64,000 bases of DNA from Advenella incenata (GCF_004217095.1 NZ_SHKO01000003.1:310001-374000), one strand, 5' to 3'. Counted from the stretch's first letter, positions 26,416 to 35,766 are shown. Program-made: numbers and translations. The notes: generated from the sequence alone by a model not told the origin.

Positions 26416-27639
26416 TTAAGTGGTTTGGTCCGGCCGGTCTGCGCCCACAATATGCTGCTGACGTAAATGATCGATTTGTTCTGGCAAATAGCCCAGCTGC
26501 TCCAGAACTTGCTGTGTGTGCTGGCCAAGCCGTGGCGGCATTTTCAATGGCACTTGTGAGTTCGATAGGTGTACCGGATTATTTGTAAAGCGGTAATGGT
26601 GCCCCTGGTCGGTCAGCTCGGAAAAAAAGCCGGTAGACTGCAAATGGGGATCCTGCTCCAGTTCATTGAGCGTATTGACGCGTGCCGCGGGAATTTCCTG
26701 TTCATGGCAAAACTGCAACCAATGCGCGGTGGACTGGTTTTTAACGATGCTGCCGGTCAGCTCGTACAACTGGTTGATATTCTGGGTGCGTGCGCTGATG
26801 CTGTGAAAGCGGCTGTCTTGCGCCAGTTTGTCATGGCCTGATTCAGTAAAGAACCGCTTCCAGTGCTCATCGGTGTAGGGCATCATGCAAATATGGCCAT
26901 CTGTTGTCTGGTATGGCCGACGCCACTCTGACAGCACCCGGACATAGCCAGCGTCCAGATCCTTGTCGGCCAGATGACGTCCGTAGAAATGTTCAACCAG
27001 CACATACGAGACCATGGATTCGAACATCGGGATTTCGATCAGTTGCCCGCGGCCATCGCGCTCGCGCTGGAAGAGGGCGGCCAGAATCGCGTGGGCAGCC
27101 ATCAGGGCGCAGGTTTTATCGGCGGCAATGATCGGCATATAGCGCACCGCGCCGGTCTGTTGCCTGATCAAATCCGGTATGCCGGATAAGCCCTGAATAA
27201 TATCGTCATACGCCGGCATGCCGCTATAAGCGCCATTCGATCCGTAGCCCAGCAGCGCTGCGTAGATCAGTTTCGGATTGCGCCCTGTCAGGGTGGCCGG
27301 ATCCAGCCCCAGTTTTGTCAGTTTCTGGGGGCGGATACTGTGCATGAAGACATCGGCGTCTTGCAGCAATCGCTGCAGCACCTCGAGCCCTTGTGGGGTT
27401 TTGATGTCGATTGCAATACTCTGCTTGTTTCTGTTGGAACCCAGAAAAACGGCTGATAGGCCTTCCTGATAGGCTGGTCCGGTATACCGAGTGGAATCGC
27501 CCTGTAGCGGTTCAACTTTGATAACCGTCGCGCCATAGTCGGCCAGGATCAAAGAGGCGTACGGGCCAAAGACCACGGAGGTCAGGTCAACAATGGTAAT
27601 ACCGGCTAATGCGCTGGGAGAGGATGTGATGTCGTTCAT
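26416..27639 (-). CDS. CoA-transferase family III (CaiB/BaiF)
   Basis: 407 residues from the ATG at 27639 (MNDITSSPSALAGITIVDLT), chosen for family length; the frame runs open 48 codons further upstream. Typical segments are FGPYASLILADYGATVIKVE at the N-terminus, GSNRNKQSIAIDIKTPQG, and the catalytic Asp region MPIIAADKT near residue 170. Class III enzymes move CoA from one acid to another and so activate a carboxylate without ATP. It is the first gene of module D and is divergent from the TetR gene; a 15-bp palindrome lies 43 nt upstream. Confidence 0.92.
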   Translation of the reverse strand: MNDITSSPSALAGITIVDLTSVVFGPYASLILADYGATVIKVEPLQGDSTRYTGPAYQEGLSAVFLGSNRNKQSIAIDIKTPQGLEVLQRLLQDADVFMHSIRPQKLTKLGLDPATLTGRNPKLIYAALLGYGSNGAYSGMPAYDDIIQGLSGIPDLIRQQTGAVRYMPIIAADKTCALMAAHAILAALFQRERDGRGQLIEIPMFESMVSYVLVEHFYGRHLADKDLDAGYVRVLSEWRRPYQTTDGHICMMPYTDEHWKRFFTESGHDKLAQDSRFHSISARTQNINQLYELTGSIVKNQSTAHWLQFCHEQEIPAARVNTLNELEQDPHLQSTGFFSELTDQGHHYRFTNNPVHLSNSQVPLKMPPRLGQHTQQVLEQLGYLPEQIDHLRQQHIVGADRPDQTT

Positions 27640-27681
27640 ATTATGATTTTCCGAATAAGGAAAAGCATAAGCACAAATACG

Positions 27682-27696
27682 ATATTGGTCCAATAT
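27682..27696. promoter_or_regulatory. Perfect 15-bp palindrome, candidate TetR operator
   Basis: ATATTGG-T-CCAATAT lies in the 271-nt spacer between the divergent CoA-transferase and TetR genes, 43 nt upstream of the CoA-transferase start. Size and placement suit a TetR-family operator controlling module D. No binding data; chance is unlikely for a perfect 7+7 dyad but the site is AT-rich. Confidence 0.5.
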
Positions 27697-27910
27697 TAAA
27701 AATAGATTATTTGATACTGTCTGAATATCAATATTGCCGATTATTACGTACTCTTTTCCCGGCGGTCCTGATACATGCCACAAGCCAGATCTGTCCAGGC
27801 TTTAATAATGAGCTATCAATACCAGGCTCGATACCAGGCAATGTAAAGTGTCCAAAATACGAAACAGTCACTTGTTGTCGAATCATCCTACATGAGGTAA
27901 CCTTCCACCC

Positions 27911-28528
27911 ATGACCAAATCCATTGCTTCCCCTGCCTCGGCGCGTGGCCCGGCTGATCACGACGTGAGAGACCAAATCGTTGCTGCCGCCACTGAGCAT
28001 TTCAGCCGATATGGCTACGAGAAAACCACGGTTTCGGACCTTGCCAAAGCCATTGGCTTTTCGAAGGCCTATATATATAAATTTTTCCAATCCAAGCAAG
28101 CCATTGGCGAGGTCATTTGTGCCAACTGCCTGAGCCAGATTGAATCCGAGATCAGGGCGGCGGTTGACGATGCCGAGCGTGCGCCCGAAAAGCTTCGGCG
28201 GATGTTCAAAATAGGGGTTCAAGCAAGCCTGCGTCTGTTTTTCCGGGACCGCAAGCTGTATGAGATTGCGTCCTCGGCCGCCGGTGAACGCTGGCACGCA
28301 GTACTTGTTTACGAGGAGCGTATCCAGGGCATGCTTACGGATATTTTGCAGGAAGGGCGCAGGACCGGAGATTTTGAACGCAAGACGCCGGTCGATGAAG
28401 CGACCATGGCAATCTATCTGGTAATGCGTCCTTATCTGGACCCGTTGTTGTTGCAGCACAACTTCGACTATGCCGATGCGGCGCCGGCGCAGTTGTCCAG
28501 CCTGGTGCTGCGCAGTCTTTCACCATGA
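27911..28528 (+). CDS. TetR-family transcriptional regulator
   Basis: 205 residues with GAGGT 11 nt before ATG. The N-terminal HTH reads TTVSDLAKAIGFSKAYIYKF (about residues 41-60), within the standard TetR DNA-binding domain, and the rest is the helical ligand domain. It is divergent from the CoA-transferase gene and also 79 nt upstream of an RND efflux pair on the same strand. Either can be the target: TetR proteins beside RND genes often repress efflux, while those beside CoA-pathway genes often sense acyl-CoA. Confidence 0.9.
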   Translation: MTKSIASPASARGPADHDVRDQIVAAATEHFSRYGYEKTTVSDLAKAIGFSKAYIYKFFQSKQAIGEVICANCLSQIESEIRAAVDDAERAPEKLRRMFKIGVQASLRLFFRDRKLYEIASSAAGERWHAVLVYEERIQGMLTDILQEGRRTGDFERKTPVDEATMAIYLVMRPYLDPLLLQHNFDYADAAPAQLSSLVLRSLSP

Positions 28529-28538
28529 TTTGCATATT

Positions 28539-28564
28539 AGTGACTATTGACTAAATTGGTCACT
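28539..28564. promoter_or_regulatory. Inverted repeat upstream of the RND efflux genes
   Basis: AGTGAC (28539-28544) and GTCACT (28559-28564) are separated by 14 nt in the 79-nt gap between tetR-like and adaptor genes. A TTGACT hexamer (28547-28552) lies inside the dyad and could be a -35 box. Placement suits an operator over the efflux promoter, but no good -10 was seen. Confidence 0.4.
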
Positions 28565-28607
28565 TGATGGAAAATGAAAGTCCTGATTACATTGTCGATG
28601 GACTTTC

Positions 28608-29720
28608 ATGTGCCTGCACCGCCTTGCCACCTATAGCGCGATTGGTGCGCTGTCGCTTTTACTGGCCGCTTGCGGCGAAAACACGCAACCTGACCCGCGC
28701 ACCAACGTGCCATTGGTGCGTGTGGCTGCCGTGCAGCACGCCACGCCTGCGGCGCGCTCCTTCACGGGCACTGTGGCTGCACGGGTGCAAAGTGATCTGG
28801 GCTTTCGCGTATCCGGCAAGGTGCTCGAGCGCCTGGTGGACACCGGGCAAACCGTCAGGCGCGGCCAGCTACTTATGCGTATTGATGCGATTGATCTGAA
28901 GCTGGCCGCCCGGGCGCAACAGGCAGCAGTGGCTGCTGCCCGTGCGCGCGCGAAACAGACGGCAGAAGACGAAACCCGCTATCGCAGCCTGCGTGGAACC
29001 GGGGCAATATCGGCCTCGGAGTATGACCAGGTCAAAGCGGCGGCCGATGCTGCCAAGGCTCAGTTGAATGCGGAACAAGCCCAGGCTGAAGTGGCCAGTA
29101 ACGCGAATCAATATGCGCAACTGCTGGCAGATGCCGATGGCCTGGTCATGGAAACCCTGGCCGAGCCCGGCCAGGTTGTGGCCACCGGGCAGGTCGTGGT
29201 ACGTATTGCCCACGCCGGACACCGAGAGGCCGTTATTCAGTTGCCGGAAACCCTGCGTCCGACCGTGGGTGCTACCGCGCAAGCCAGCCTTTTTAGCAAA
29301 CCAGACGTAATCATCCCGGCCACACTAAGACAGCTTTCGGATGTAGCGGACCGACTGACCCGAACGTTCGAGGCCAGATATGTGCTGCAGGGCGAGTTCG
29401 CCGATGCGCCGTTGGGCACTACGGTTACGGTAACGATTCCAGACGAAACAAATGCTGCAGCAAGCGATTGGCAAGTGCCGATCGGCGCGTTGTCTGACTC
29501 GGGCAAGGGGCCGGGCGTATGGGTTGTCAACGGCAAGTCGTCGACCATAGACTGGCGACAGGTCACGCTCCGGCGTCTGAATGTCGACAGCGCGTTTATT
29601 GCCGGCCAGTTCGAGCAAGGCGATCGGGTCGTTGCACTGGGGGCTCATCTGCTGCACGAAGGTCAGAAGGTGCGGGTGGCTGACCAGGCTGCTGGCCTGA
29701 CTGCCGGGAGTCATCCGTGA
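28608..29720 (+). CDS. RND efflux periplasmic adaptor lipoprotein (HlyD/AcrA family)
   Basis: 370 residues. A lipoprotein signal peptide ends in the lipobox LLAAC with Cys22. The barrel-sandwich and helical hairpin regions follow (GFRVSGKVLERLVDTGQTV, then an Ala-rich coiled-coil hairpin at about residues 95-155), and the second half of the sandwich is at VMETLAEPGQVVATGQVV. It links the inner-membrane pump to an outer-membrane channel. The stop overlaps the GTG of the pump gene by 4 nt. No outer-membrane factor gene lies downstream, so a channel encoded elsewhere must be used. Confidence 0.92.
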   Translation: MCLHRLATYSAIGALSLLLAACGENTQPDPRTNVPLVRVAAVQHATPAARSFTGTVAARVQSDLGFRVSGKVLERLVDTGQTVRRGQLLMRIDAIDLKLAARAQQAAVAAARARAKQTAEDETRYRSLRGTGAISASEYDQVKAAADAAKAQLNAEQAQAEVASNANQYAQLLADADGLVMETLAEPGQVVATGQVVVRIAHAGHREAVIQLPETLRPTVGATAQASLFSKPDVIIPATLRQLSDVADRLTRTFEARYVLQGEFADAPLGTTVTVTIPDETNAAASDWQVPIGALSDSGKGPGVWVVNGKSSTIDWRQVTLRRLNVDSAFIAGQFEQGDRVVALGAHLLHEGQKVRVADQAAGLTAGSHP

Positions 29721-32700
29721 GCAAGCGCGGTTTCAACCTGTCAGCGCTCGCCGTACGCGAGCACTCGGTCACCTTGTTTTTGATTTGCATGATTTCGCTG
29801 GCCGGGCTCATCGCATTCTTTCAGCTTGGTCGTGCGGAGGATCCCGCTTTCACGGTCAAGGTGATGACGGTTATTACTGCATGGCCAGGCGCGACCGCGC
29901 AGGAAATGCAAGATCAGGTTGCCGAAAAGATCGAAAAGCGCATGCAAGAGCTGCGCTGGTATGAGCGTAGCGAAACTTATACACGGCCTGGCCTGGCATT
30001 CACCACCGTTACGCTGCTTGACAGCACGCCGCCATCGGAAGTGAACGAGGCGTTCTATCAAGCCCGCAAGAAAATCAGTGATGAGGCAGGCAATCTTCCG
30101 TCCGGAGTGATCGGCCCGATGGTGAACGACGAGTATGCGGATGTCACCTTTGCCCTGTTTGCCCTCAAAGCCAAGGGCGAACCGCAACGCCTGCTCGTGC
30201 GCGATGCCGAGAGATTGCGTCAGCGCCTGTTGCATGTACCCGGTGTCAAGAAGGTCAATATCGTTGGTGAGCAGTCTGAACGCATTTATGTCGCGTTCTC
30301 GCATGAGCGCCTGGCAACGCTGGGCGTAAGCCCCCAGGCCGTATTTGCTGCGCTCAACAGCCAGAATGAACTGACGCCGGCCGGCTCGGTGCAAACCAAA
30401 GGCCCCCAGGTGTTCATTCGCCTGGACGGCGCTTTCGATGAATTGCAAAAAATCCGCGATACGCCCATCCTGGCTCAGGGACGCACGTTGAAACTGTCGG
30501 ACATAGCGACGGTGACGCGTGGCTATGAAGATCCGGCCACATTCATGATTCGCAATGGTGGTGAACCTGCTTTGCTGCTGGGCATCGTCATGCGCGACGG
30601 CTGGAACGGGCTCGACCTCGGCAGGGCAATAGATAAGGAAGTGGACGCCATCAATACCGACATGCCGGTCGGTATGAGTTTAACCAAGGTCACAGATCAA
30701 GCCGTTAACATCAGCTCAGCGATAGATGAATTCATGGTCAAGTTCTTCGTTGCCTTGCTGGTGGTGATGTTGGTGTGTTTTGTGAGCATGGGCTGGCGTG
30801 TAGGTATCGTGGTTGCTGCCGCCGTGCCGCTGACGCTGGCGATCGTATTTGTGGTGATGGCAGCAACCGGCAAGAACTTTGACCGCATTACCCTGGGTTC
30901 TCTCATTTTGGGCCTGGGTCTGCTGGTGGACGATGCGATCATCGCCATCGAAATGATGGTGGTGAAAATGGAAGAGGGCTACAGCCGCATCACCGCCTCC
31001 GCCTACGCCTGGAGCCATACGGCGGCGCCAATGCTCGCAGGTACGCTGGTCACCGCAGTCGGTTTCATGCCCAACGGCTTTGCTCGTTCTACCGCAGGGG
31101 AATACACCAGCAATATGTTCTGGATCGTTGGCATTGCGCTGATAGCTTCCTGGGTGGTGGCGGTGGTTTTTACGCCTTACCTTGGTGTGAAGCTGTTGCC
31201 TGATCTGAAAAAGGTGGAAGGCGGCCACGGTGCGCTCTACGATTCGCCACGCTATAACCGCTTTCGGCAACTGCTGGGGCAGGTAATCAAAGGCAAATGG
31301 CTGGTTGCCGCTATGGTCATCGGTTTATTCGTTGCCGCTGTGCTGGGCATGGCGGTGGTCAAGAAACAGTTTTTTCCGGTCTCCGATCGTCCCGAAGTAC
31401 TGGTCGAAGTGCAGATGCCCTATGGCACCTCAATTGAGCAGACCAGCGACGCCGCTTCGAAGGTGGAAACCTGGTTATCCAAACAGCCTGAGTCGAAGAT
31501 CGTCACCACTTATGTGGGGCAAGGTGCACCTCGCTTTTATCTGGCAATGGGGCCGGAACTGCCAGATCCCTCTTTTGCCAAAATCGTGATCCGCACCGAT
31601 AACCCGGACGAGCGCGAGGCGTTGAAATTCAGGTTGCGGCAAGCGATCGCCGATGGTCTCGCGCCCCAGGCGCAGGTCCGCGTCACTCAACTGGTTTTTG
31701 GCCCTTATTCGCCTTTTCCTGTCGCCTACCGAATTGCCGGCCCGAATCCGGATACGCTGCGCCAGATTGCTGGCCAGGTACAGCAGGTGATGATTGCCAG
31801 TCCGATGATGCGCACGGTCAATAATGACTGGGGAGTGCGTGCGCCAACATTGCACCTGGCCCTGCAGCAGGATCGGCTGCAAGCCCTGGGACTCACTTCC
31901 AGTGCCGTCGCCCAGCAATTGCAGTTCTTATTGAATGGCGTGCCGATCACTGCGGTGCGTGAGGACATTCGTACTGTGCAGGTCGTCGCGCGCTCTGCAG
32001 GCGGGGTGCGGCTTGATCCTGCAAAAATAGGCGACTTTACCTTGACGGCTGCCGATGGTCAGCGGGTTCCGCTTTCACAAATAGGCAGCGTTGATGTGCG
32101 CCTGGAAGAACCCCTCTTGCGCCGTCGCGACCGAATGCCTACCATCACTGTCCGAGGCGATATTGCCGAAGATTTACAGCCGCCAGATGTGTCGGCAGCC
32201 ATTACCCGGCAGCTGGAGCCGATTATGGAAAAGCTCCCGGATGGCTATCGCATTGAGCAGGCCGGCGCCATCGAGGAATCCGGCAAAGCGACAACAGCCA
32301 TGCTGCCTTTGTTTCCCATCATGCTGGCAATGACGCTGCTTATCATTATTCTTCAGGTGCGCTCGATCTCGGCCATGGTCATGGTTTTCCTGACCAGCCC
32401 CTTGGGGTTGATTGGCGTGGTGCCGATTTTGTTGCTGTTCCAGCAACCATTTGGTATCAATGCGCTGGTTGGCCTGATTGCGCTGTCCGGAATCTTAATG
32501 CGTAATACGCTCATCCTGATCGGGCAGATTCACCATAACGAACAGGCGGGGCTAAGCCCATTTCATGCTGTCGTGGAGGCGACGGTTCAGCGTGCGCGGC
32601 CGGTGATTTTGACTGCCCTGGCAGCGATCCTGGCGTTTATTCCATTGACCCACTCGGTGTTCTGGGGAACGCTTGCATACACGCTGATAGGAGGCACCTT

Positions 32701-32782
32701 CGCAGGGACCATTCTGACACTGGTTTTTTTACCCGCCATGTATTCCATCTGGTTCAGAATCAAACCCGACAAGGCGAGTTGA
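29717..32782 (+). CDS. RND-family efflux permease
   Basis: 1021 residues from a GTG that overlaps the adaptor stop. The architecture is the usual duplicated one: a first membrane helix near residues 15-35, a large periplasmic loop, a block of helices around 340-500, a second periplasmic loop and final helices after about 860. Proton-relay aspartates are Asp405-Asp406 in GLGLLVDDAI. The sequence looks like the HAE-type multidrug branch without metal-site signatures, so organic compounds are the likely cargo. The pump works with the preceding adaptor. Confidence 0.93.
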   Translation: MSKRGFNLSALAVREHSVTLFLICMISLAGLIAFFQLGRAEDPAFTVKVMTVITAWPGATAQEMQDQVAEKIEKRMQELRWYERSETYTRPGLAFTTVTLLDSTPPSEVNEAFYQARKKISDEAGNLPSGVIGPMVNDEYADVTFALFALKAKGEPQRLLVRDAERLRQRLLHVPGVKKVNIVGEQSERIYVAFSHERLATLGVSPQAVFAALNSQNELTPAGSVQTKGPQVFIRLDGAFDELQKIRDTPILAQGRTLKLSDIATVTRGYEDPATFMIRNGGEPALLLGIVMRDGWNGLDLGRAIDKEVDAINTDMPVGMSLTKVTDQAVNISSAIDEFMVKFFVALLVVMLVCFVSMGWRVGIVVAAAVPLTLAIVFVVMAATGKNFDRITLGSLILGLGLLVDDAIIAIEMMVVKMEEGYSRITASAYAWSHTAAPMLAGTLVTAVGFMPNGFARSTAGEYTSNMFWIVGIALIASWVVAVVFTPYLGVKLLPDLKKVEGGHGALYDSPRYNRFRQLLGQVIKGKWLVAAMVIGLFVAAVLGMAVVKKQFFPVSDRPEVLVEVQMPYGTSIEQTSDAASKVETWLSKQPESKIVTTYVGQGAPRFYLAMGPELPDPSFAKIVIRTDNPDEREALKFRLRQAIADGLAPQAQVRVTQLVFGPYSPFPVAYRIAGPNPDTLRQIAGQVQQVMIASPMMRTVNNDWGVRAPTLHLALQQDRLQALGLTSSAVAQQLQFLLNGVPITAVREDIRTVQVVARSAGGVRLDPAKIGDFTLTAADGQRVPLSQIGSVDVRLEEPLLRRRDRMPTITVRGDIAEDLQPPDVSAAITRQLEPIMEKLPDGYRIEQAGAIEESGKATTAMLPLFPIMLAMTLLIIILQVRSISAMVMVFLTSPLGLIGVVPILLLFQQPFGINALVGLIALSGILMRNTLILIGQIHHNEQAGLSPFHAVVEATVQRARPVILTALAAILAFIPLTHSVFWGTLAYTLIGGTFAGTILTLVFLPAMYSIWFRIKPDKAS

Positions 32783-32934
32783 TATGCACTATTTCAAGCG
32801 TATCCGGCGTACCCCAGTTCAGGGGACCCCTTTTCAAGTGGGCATTTTGGAGAAGCCGACAGCCCAGGACATGGGTGCGAATCGATGCAATCGCATCAAT
32901 TGCAAGCGTTATTGTGTGGGGCACAGAGGGGCGA

Positions 32935-33180
32935 TTATTGCCAGGTGCTGCGAGTCAGCCGGATAGTCTGGGCCAGATTCAGGCGTTTGGCCTCTCGTTC
33001 TGCGTAGTCCCGCTCGTCCGGCTCGTATGAGCCTTCATACAAACAGCTGCTGCGGTGCCACGTGCAATCGTTGCGCAGTTCTGCAGCGACAGGTTTCTTA
33101 TTGGCGCCTCCACCGCAGCCGGCAATAAAGACGGCGAGAGACAATACCACGGCGCATCGGCCAAATGTTTGAACGAACAT
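32935..33180 (-). CDS. Small lipoprotein of unknown function
   Basis: 81 residues from the ATG at 33180, preceded by GGGAGA at about 7 nt. The signal peptide MFVQTFGRCAVVLSLAVFIAGC ends in lipobox FIAGC, and Gly/Asn residues follow, so lipidation is likely. The mature part is about 60 residues, has two more cysteines (NDCTWHRSSC) that could form a disulfide, and is rich in Glu and Arg. I do not recognise a family. It converges on the RND pump gene. Confidence 0.7.
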   Translation of the reverse strand: MFVQTFGRCAVVLSLAVFIAGCGGGANKKPVAAELRNDCTWHRSSCLYEGSYEPDERDYAEREAKRLNLAQTIRLTRSTWQ

Positions 33181-33682
33181 GTTTGCTTCTCCCAAAGAGG
33201 TGCAACGGCCATTTTATAGCATGTCTGCCAAATACCCGGATCTCTGGGCAATATAGGCGGGAAAACTGTGCTGTGCGCGCCGGTGCATGTTTGCATCATC
33301 TTGGTCAAACCCCATCCGGCACCCATTACGATAGTCTTACCGTTTGGTAAGAAAACGGGCAGAATATGACGCAAATTATGTTGCTTTGTCTTGCTCAGGC
33401 GCCTTGCTGGTTCGTCTCCAGGAACCGGCCTGTGTGGTCCAATCGGGCAGTATGCATGACTGGGTAGCTCTGCTTGGTGATCCAATACCTGAGAATCCAG
33501 CAAGCGTCGGGCCAACATAAGCACATCACGCAAACATGATCACCGTAACACTGCTGTCTTGAGTCGATTGGTGCTTGGTGATATGGTCGTCGATAGCTGC
33601 ACGAAAAGGGCGCCTGGCCTACAAAGTGCTGCTAATCTTCAAGAGGCTGTTGCCTCACACTTATTTCGCGTGGAAAACAGAT
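33181..33682. other. Intergenic stretch of about 500 nt
   Basis: Between the small lipoprotein (minus) and the response regulator (plus). Open frames here lack family resemblance. It contains the palindrome at 33335-33352, described separately. Nothing else was recognised. Confidence 0.55.
33335..33352. promoter_or_regulatory. Orphan 18-bp palindrome
   Basis: TCTTACC-GTTT-GGTAAGA is a perfect 7+7 dyad. Nearest starts are the small lipoprotein at 33180 (155 nt away, minus) and the response regulator at 33683 (331 nt away, plus). Symmetry and 4-nt spacing suggest an operator for a dimeric repressor. No adjacent repressor gene is present. Confidence 0.4.
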
Positions 33683-34396
33683 ATGTGGCAATGTCTTATT
33701 ATTGAGGACGACCGAGATAACGCTCGATATCTTGCCAATGGCCTGACGGAACTGGGGCATTTGGTGAGCGTTTGCGGGGACGGAGCAAGCGGGCTTGAAA
33801 ACGCCATGAAGGACAAATGGGACATTATCATTTTGGATCGTATACTGCCCAATCATGTCGATGGCCTTTCAATACTATCGGCCCTGCGGGTAATGGGGAA
33901 AAAGACGCCGGTTTTGGTGCTTAGCGCGCTGTCGGCCGTCGATGATCGGGTTGATGGTTTAAGAGCTGGTGGTGATGACTATCTGGTCAAACCATTTTCC
34001 TTTTCTGAATTGGTCGCGCGACTGGATGCACTAATCAGGCGAACGCGACCCGATCTGGAAGTCAAACAACTTCGGGTTGCAGATCTGACGATTAATGTCG
34101 CTACGCAGAAAGTACTGCGTGCCGGACGATCGATCGCCTTGCAGCCGCAAGAATTCCGTTTATTGATGTATCTCATGCTTAACGTTCACCGGATCGTGAC
34201 GCGAACCATGTTACTTGAAACGATTTGGGGATACAGCTTTGATCCCCAGTCGAATGTTATTGATGTTCAGGTGAGCAGGCTGCGCCGCAAGATCGATTCC
34301 GTTTGCACAATCCCGCTGATTCACACTGTGCGCGGTGTGGGGTACACCCTTTCTGATAGACAGGGCTCCAGCAATAGGCAATTCGAAGAAGAATGA
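33683..34396 (+). CDS. OmpR/PhoB-family response regulator
   Basis: 237 residues from the ATG at 33683 (MWQCLIIEDDRD); the frame is open upstream to 33575 but the receiver domain begins here. Phospho-acceptor Asp52 (ILDRILP), acidic pair Glu8-Asp9-Asp10 and Lys103 (YLVKPF) are intact. The C-terminal winged helix includes NVIDVQVSRLRRKID. The stop overlaps the kinase start by 4 nt, so the two are a coupled pair. The regulon is unknown; the RND operon upstream and tctBA downstream are both possible targets. Confidence 0.9.
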   Translation: MWQCLIIEDDRDNARYLANGLTELGHLVSVCGDGASGLENAMKDKWDIIILDRILPNHVDGLSILSALRVMGKKTPVLVLSALSAVDDRVDGLRAGGDDYLVKPFSFSELVARLDALIRRTRPDLEVKQLRVADLTINVATQKVLRAGRSIALQPQEFRLLMYLMLNVHRIVTRTMLLETIWGYSFDPQSNVIDVQVSRLRRKIDSVCTIPLIHTVRGVGYTLSDRQGSSNRQFEEE

Positions 34397-35763
34397 TTCA
34401 TTTTTTTAAGCGCCAGTGGAATTCCATCTCTTTTCGCCTGACGTTGAATTATGGCTTGTTAGCTATTTTCACTACGTCAATATTGATCGTATTCATATAC
34501 GTTCAGTTCATTGGCGCATTACGCACCGAATACACAAGACAGATAACAGCGACCGGACAACGTTTAATTGCAGCCTTTGAAGATGGTGGCAGTGATGCAC
34601 TTATATCGGCGATTGCACTGACGCTTTCGGATCGAATCGACTCAGACCGGGAGATCTACCTGCTTCTTGACAAGGATGGCCGCAAGCTGGCTGGAAACCT
34701 GGCGAGCTCCCCACAATTTAACTCAACAAATACTGAAGTGTTTGACGCAGAGGTGATTCAAAATGGCATCCCTACGCGTGGCTATCTAAAAATCCAAACC
34801 CTGGCCGACGGTAAGATATTAGTCGTTGGGCAGGATTCAAGTGAGATAGGCGACATCACTTCATTAATAGGGCGGGCGACAGCGGCGGCCATTCTTTTGG
34901 CTGTACTTATGGTGCTTTTGGGGACCTATATATTTAGAAGAGAATTGGCGTACCGCGTTAGCCACATTCGACGAACGACGCAGCAAATTGGCGCTGGCAA
35001 ACTCTCTAAACGTATCTCGGCACCGACAAGCGCCGACGAGTTCACTCTGCTTAATCGTGACATTAACACGATGTTAGACAGGATCGAACTGTTGATGAAG
35101 AGCGCCAGGCACATTTCGGATACCATCGCACATAATCTTCGTACGCCGTTGACTCGCATTATTGGTGCATTGCGAGTGGCGCAGCAGCCGGGTGTGTCCC
35201 TGGCCGCAGCGCTAAAGGCCAACCAACAAGCCATAGAAGGCATCGAAAGTCTTAATGTATTGCTGGAAAAACTATTGCAAATTGCAGAGATGCAGGCAGG
35301 CATACAACGTCGTTCGTTTAAGCCCTGCGAGTTGGATGTCATCGTCACCGACGTGGTTCAGATGCATGAGGCGTTAGCGGAAGAAAAAGGTATTTCGTTA
35401 TACCGTGCGAACCTGGATTCCGTTACGCTTCTTGGTGATGTGAATTTGCTCGCCAGCGCGCTTGCCAATCTGCTGGACAATGCGGTTAAGTACGGTACCC
35501 ATCAGGTCGTTGTTAAAGTGGTCAAGCAGGGGCGTTCCGGACTCATTACTATCGAAGACGATGGGCCTGGGTTGCCCGCCAGCGAATATGAGCATCTGGG
35601 CAAGCACTTTTATAGATCTGATCCATCTTCAGATGGGCACGGTTTGGGCTTGACCAGCGTCATGAGCATTGTCGGTTTGCACGGTGGAACGCTTTCTTTT
35701 TCGAATGCTCATCCAGGGCTGCGGGTAATCGTATCACTGCCCCTTGATACAAAACACAGTTAA
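34393..35763 (+). CDS. Sensor histidine kinase
   Basis: 456 residues. Two membrane helices (about 20-42 and 160-181) frame a periplasmic domain of about 115 residues, followed by HAMP, then the H-box IAHNLRTPLTRI with His247, the N-box NLLDNAVKYG, the EDDGPGLP nucleotide loop and GHGLGLTSV. It phosphorylates the response regulator encoded just upstream, with which it overlaps at ATGA. The periplasmic domain was not recognised, so the signal is unknown. The H-box form differs from the TctE-type HQLRTPL, so a citrate sensor role is not claimed. Confidence 0.9.
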   Translation: MIHFFKRQWNSISFRLTLNYGLLAIFTTSILIVFIYVQFIGALRTEYTRQITATGQRLIAAFEDGGSDALISAIALTLSDRIDSDREIYLLLDKDGRKLAGNLASSPQFNSTNTEVFDAEVIQNGIPTRGYLKIQTLADGKILVVGQDSSEIGDITSLIGRATAAAILLAVLMVLLGTYIFRRELAYRVSHIRRTTQQIGAGKLSKRISAPTSADEFTLLNRDINTMLDRIELLMKSARHISDTIAHNLRTPLTRIIGALRVAQQPGVSLAAALKANQQAIEGIESLNVLLEKLLQIAEMQAGIQRRSFKPCELDVIVTDVVQMHEALAEEKGISLYRANLDSVTLLGDVNLLASALANLLDNAVKYGTHQVVVKVVKQGRSGLITIEDDGPGLPASEYEHLGKHFYRSDPSSDGHGLGLTSVMSIVGLHGGTLSFSNAHPGLRVIVSLPLDTKHS

Positions 35764-35766
35764 CGC

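Noticed and set aside
33683-35763. Assigning the two-component pair as TctD/TctE because tctBA is adjacent
   Set aside because: The genes converge on tctBA rather than share its promoter, and the kinase H-box HNLRTPL and unknown periplasmic domain do not fit TctE specifically.
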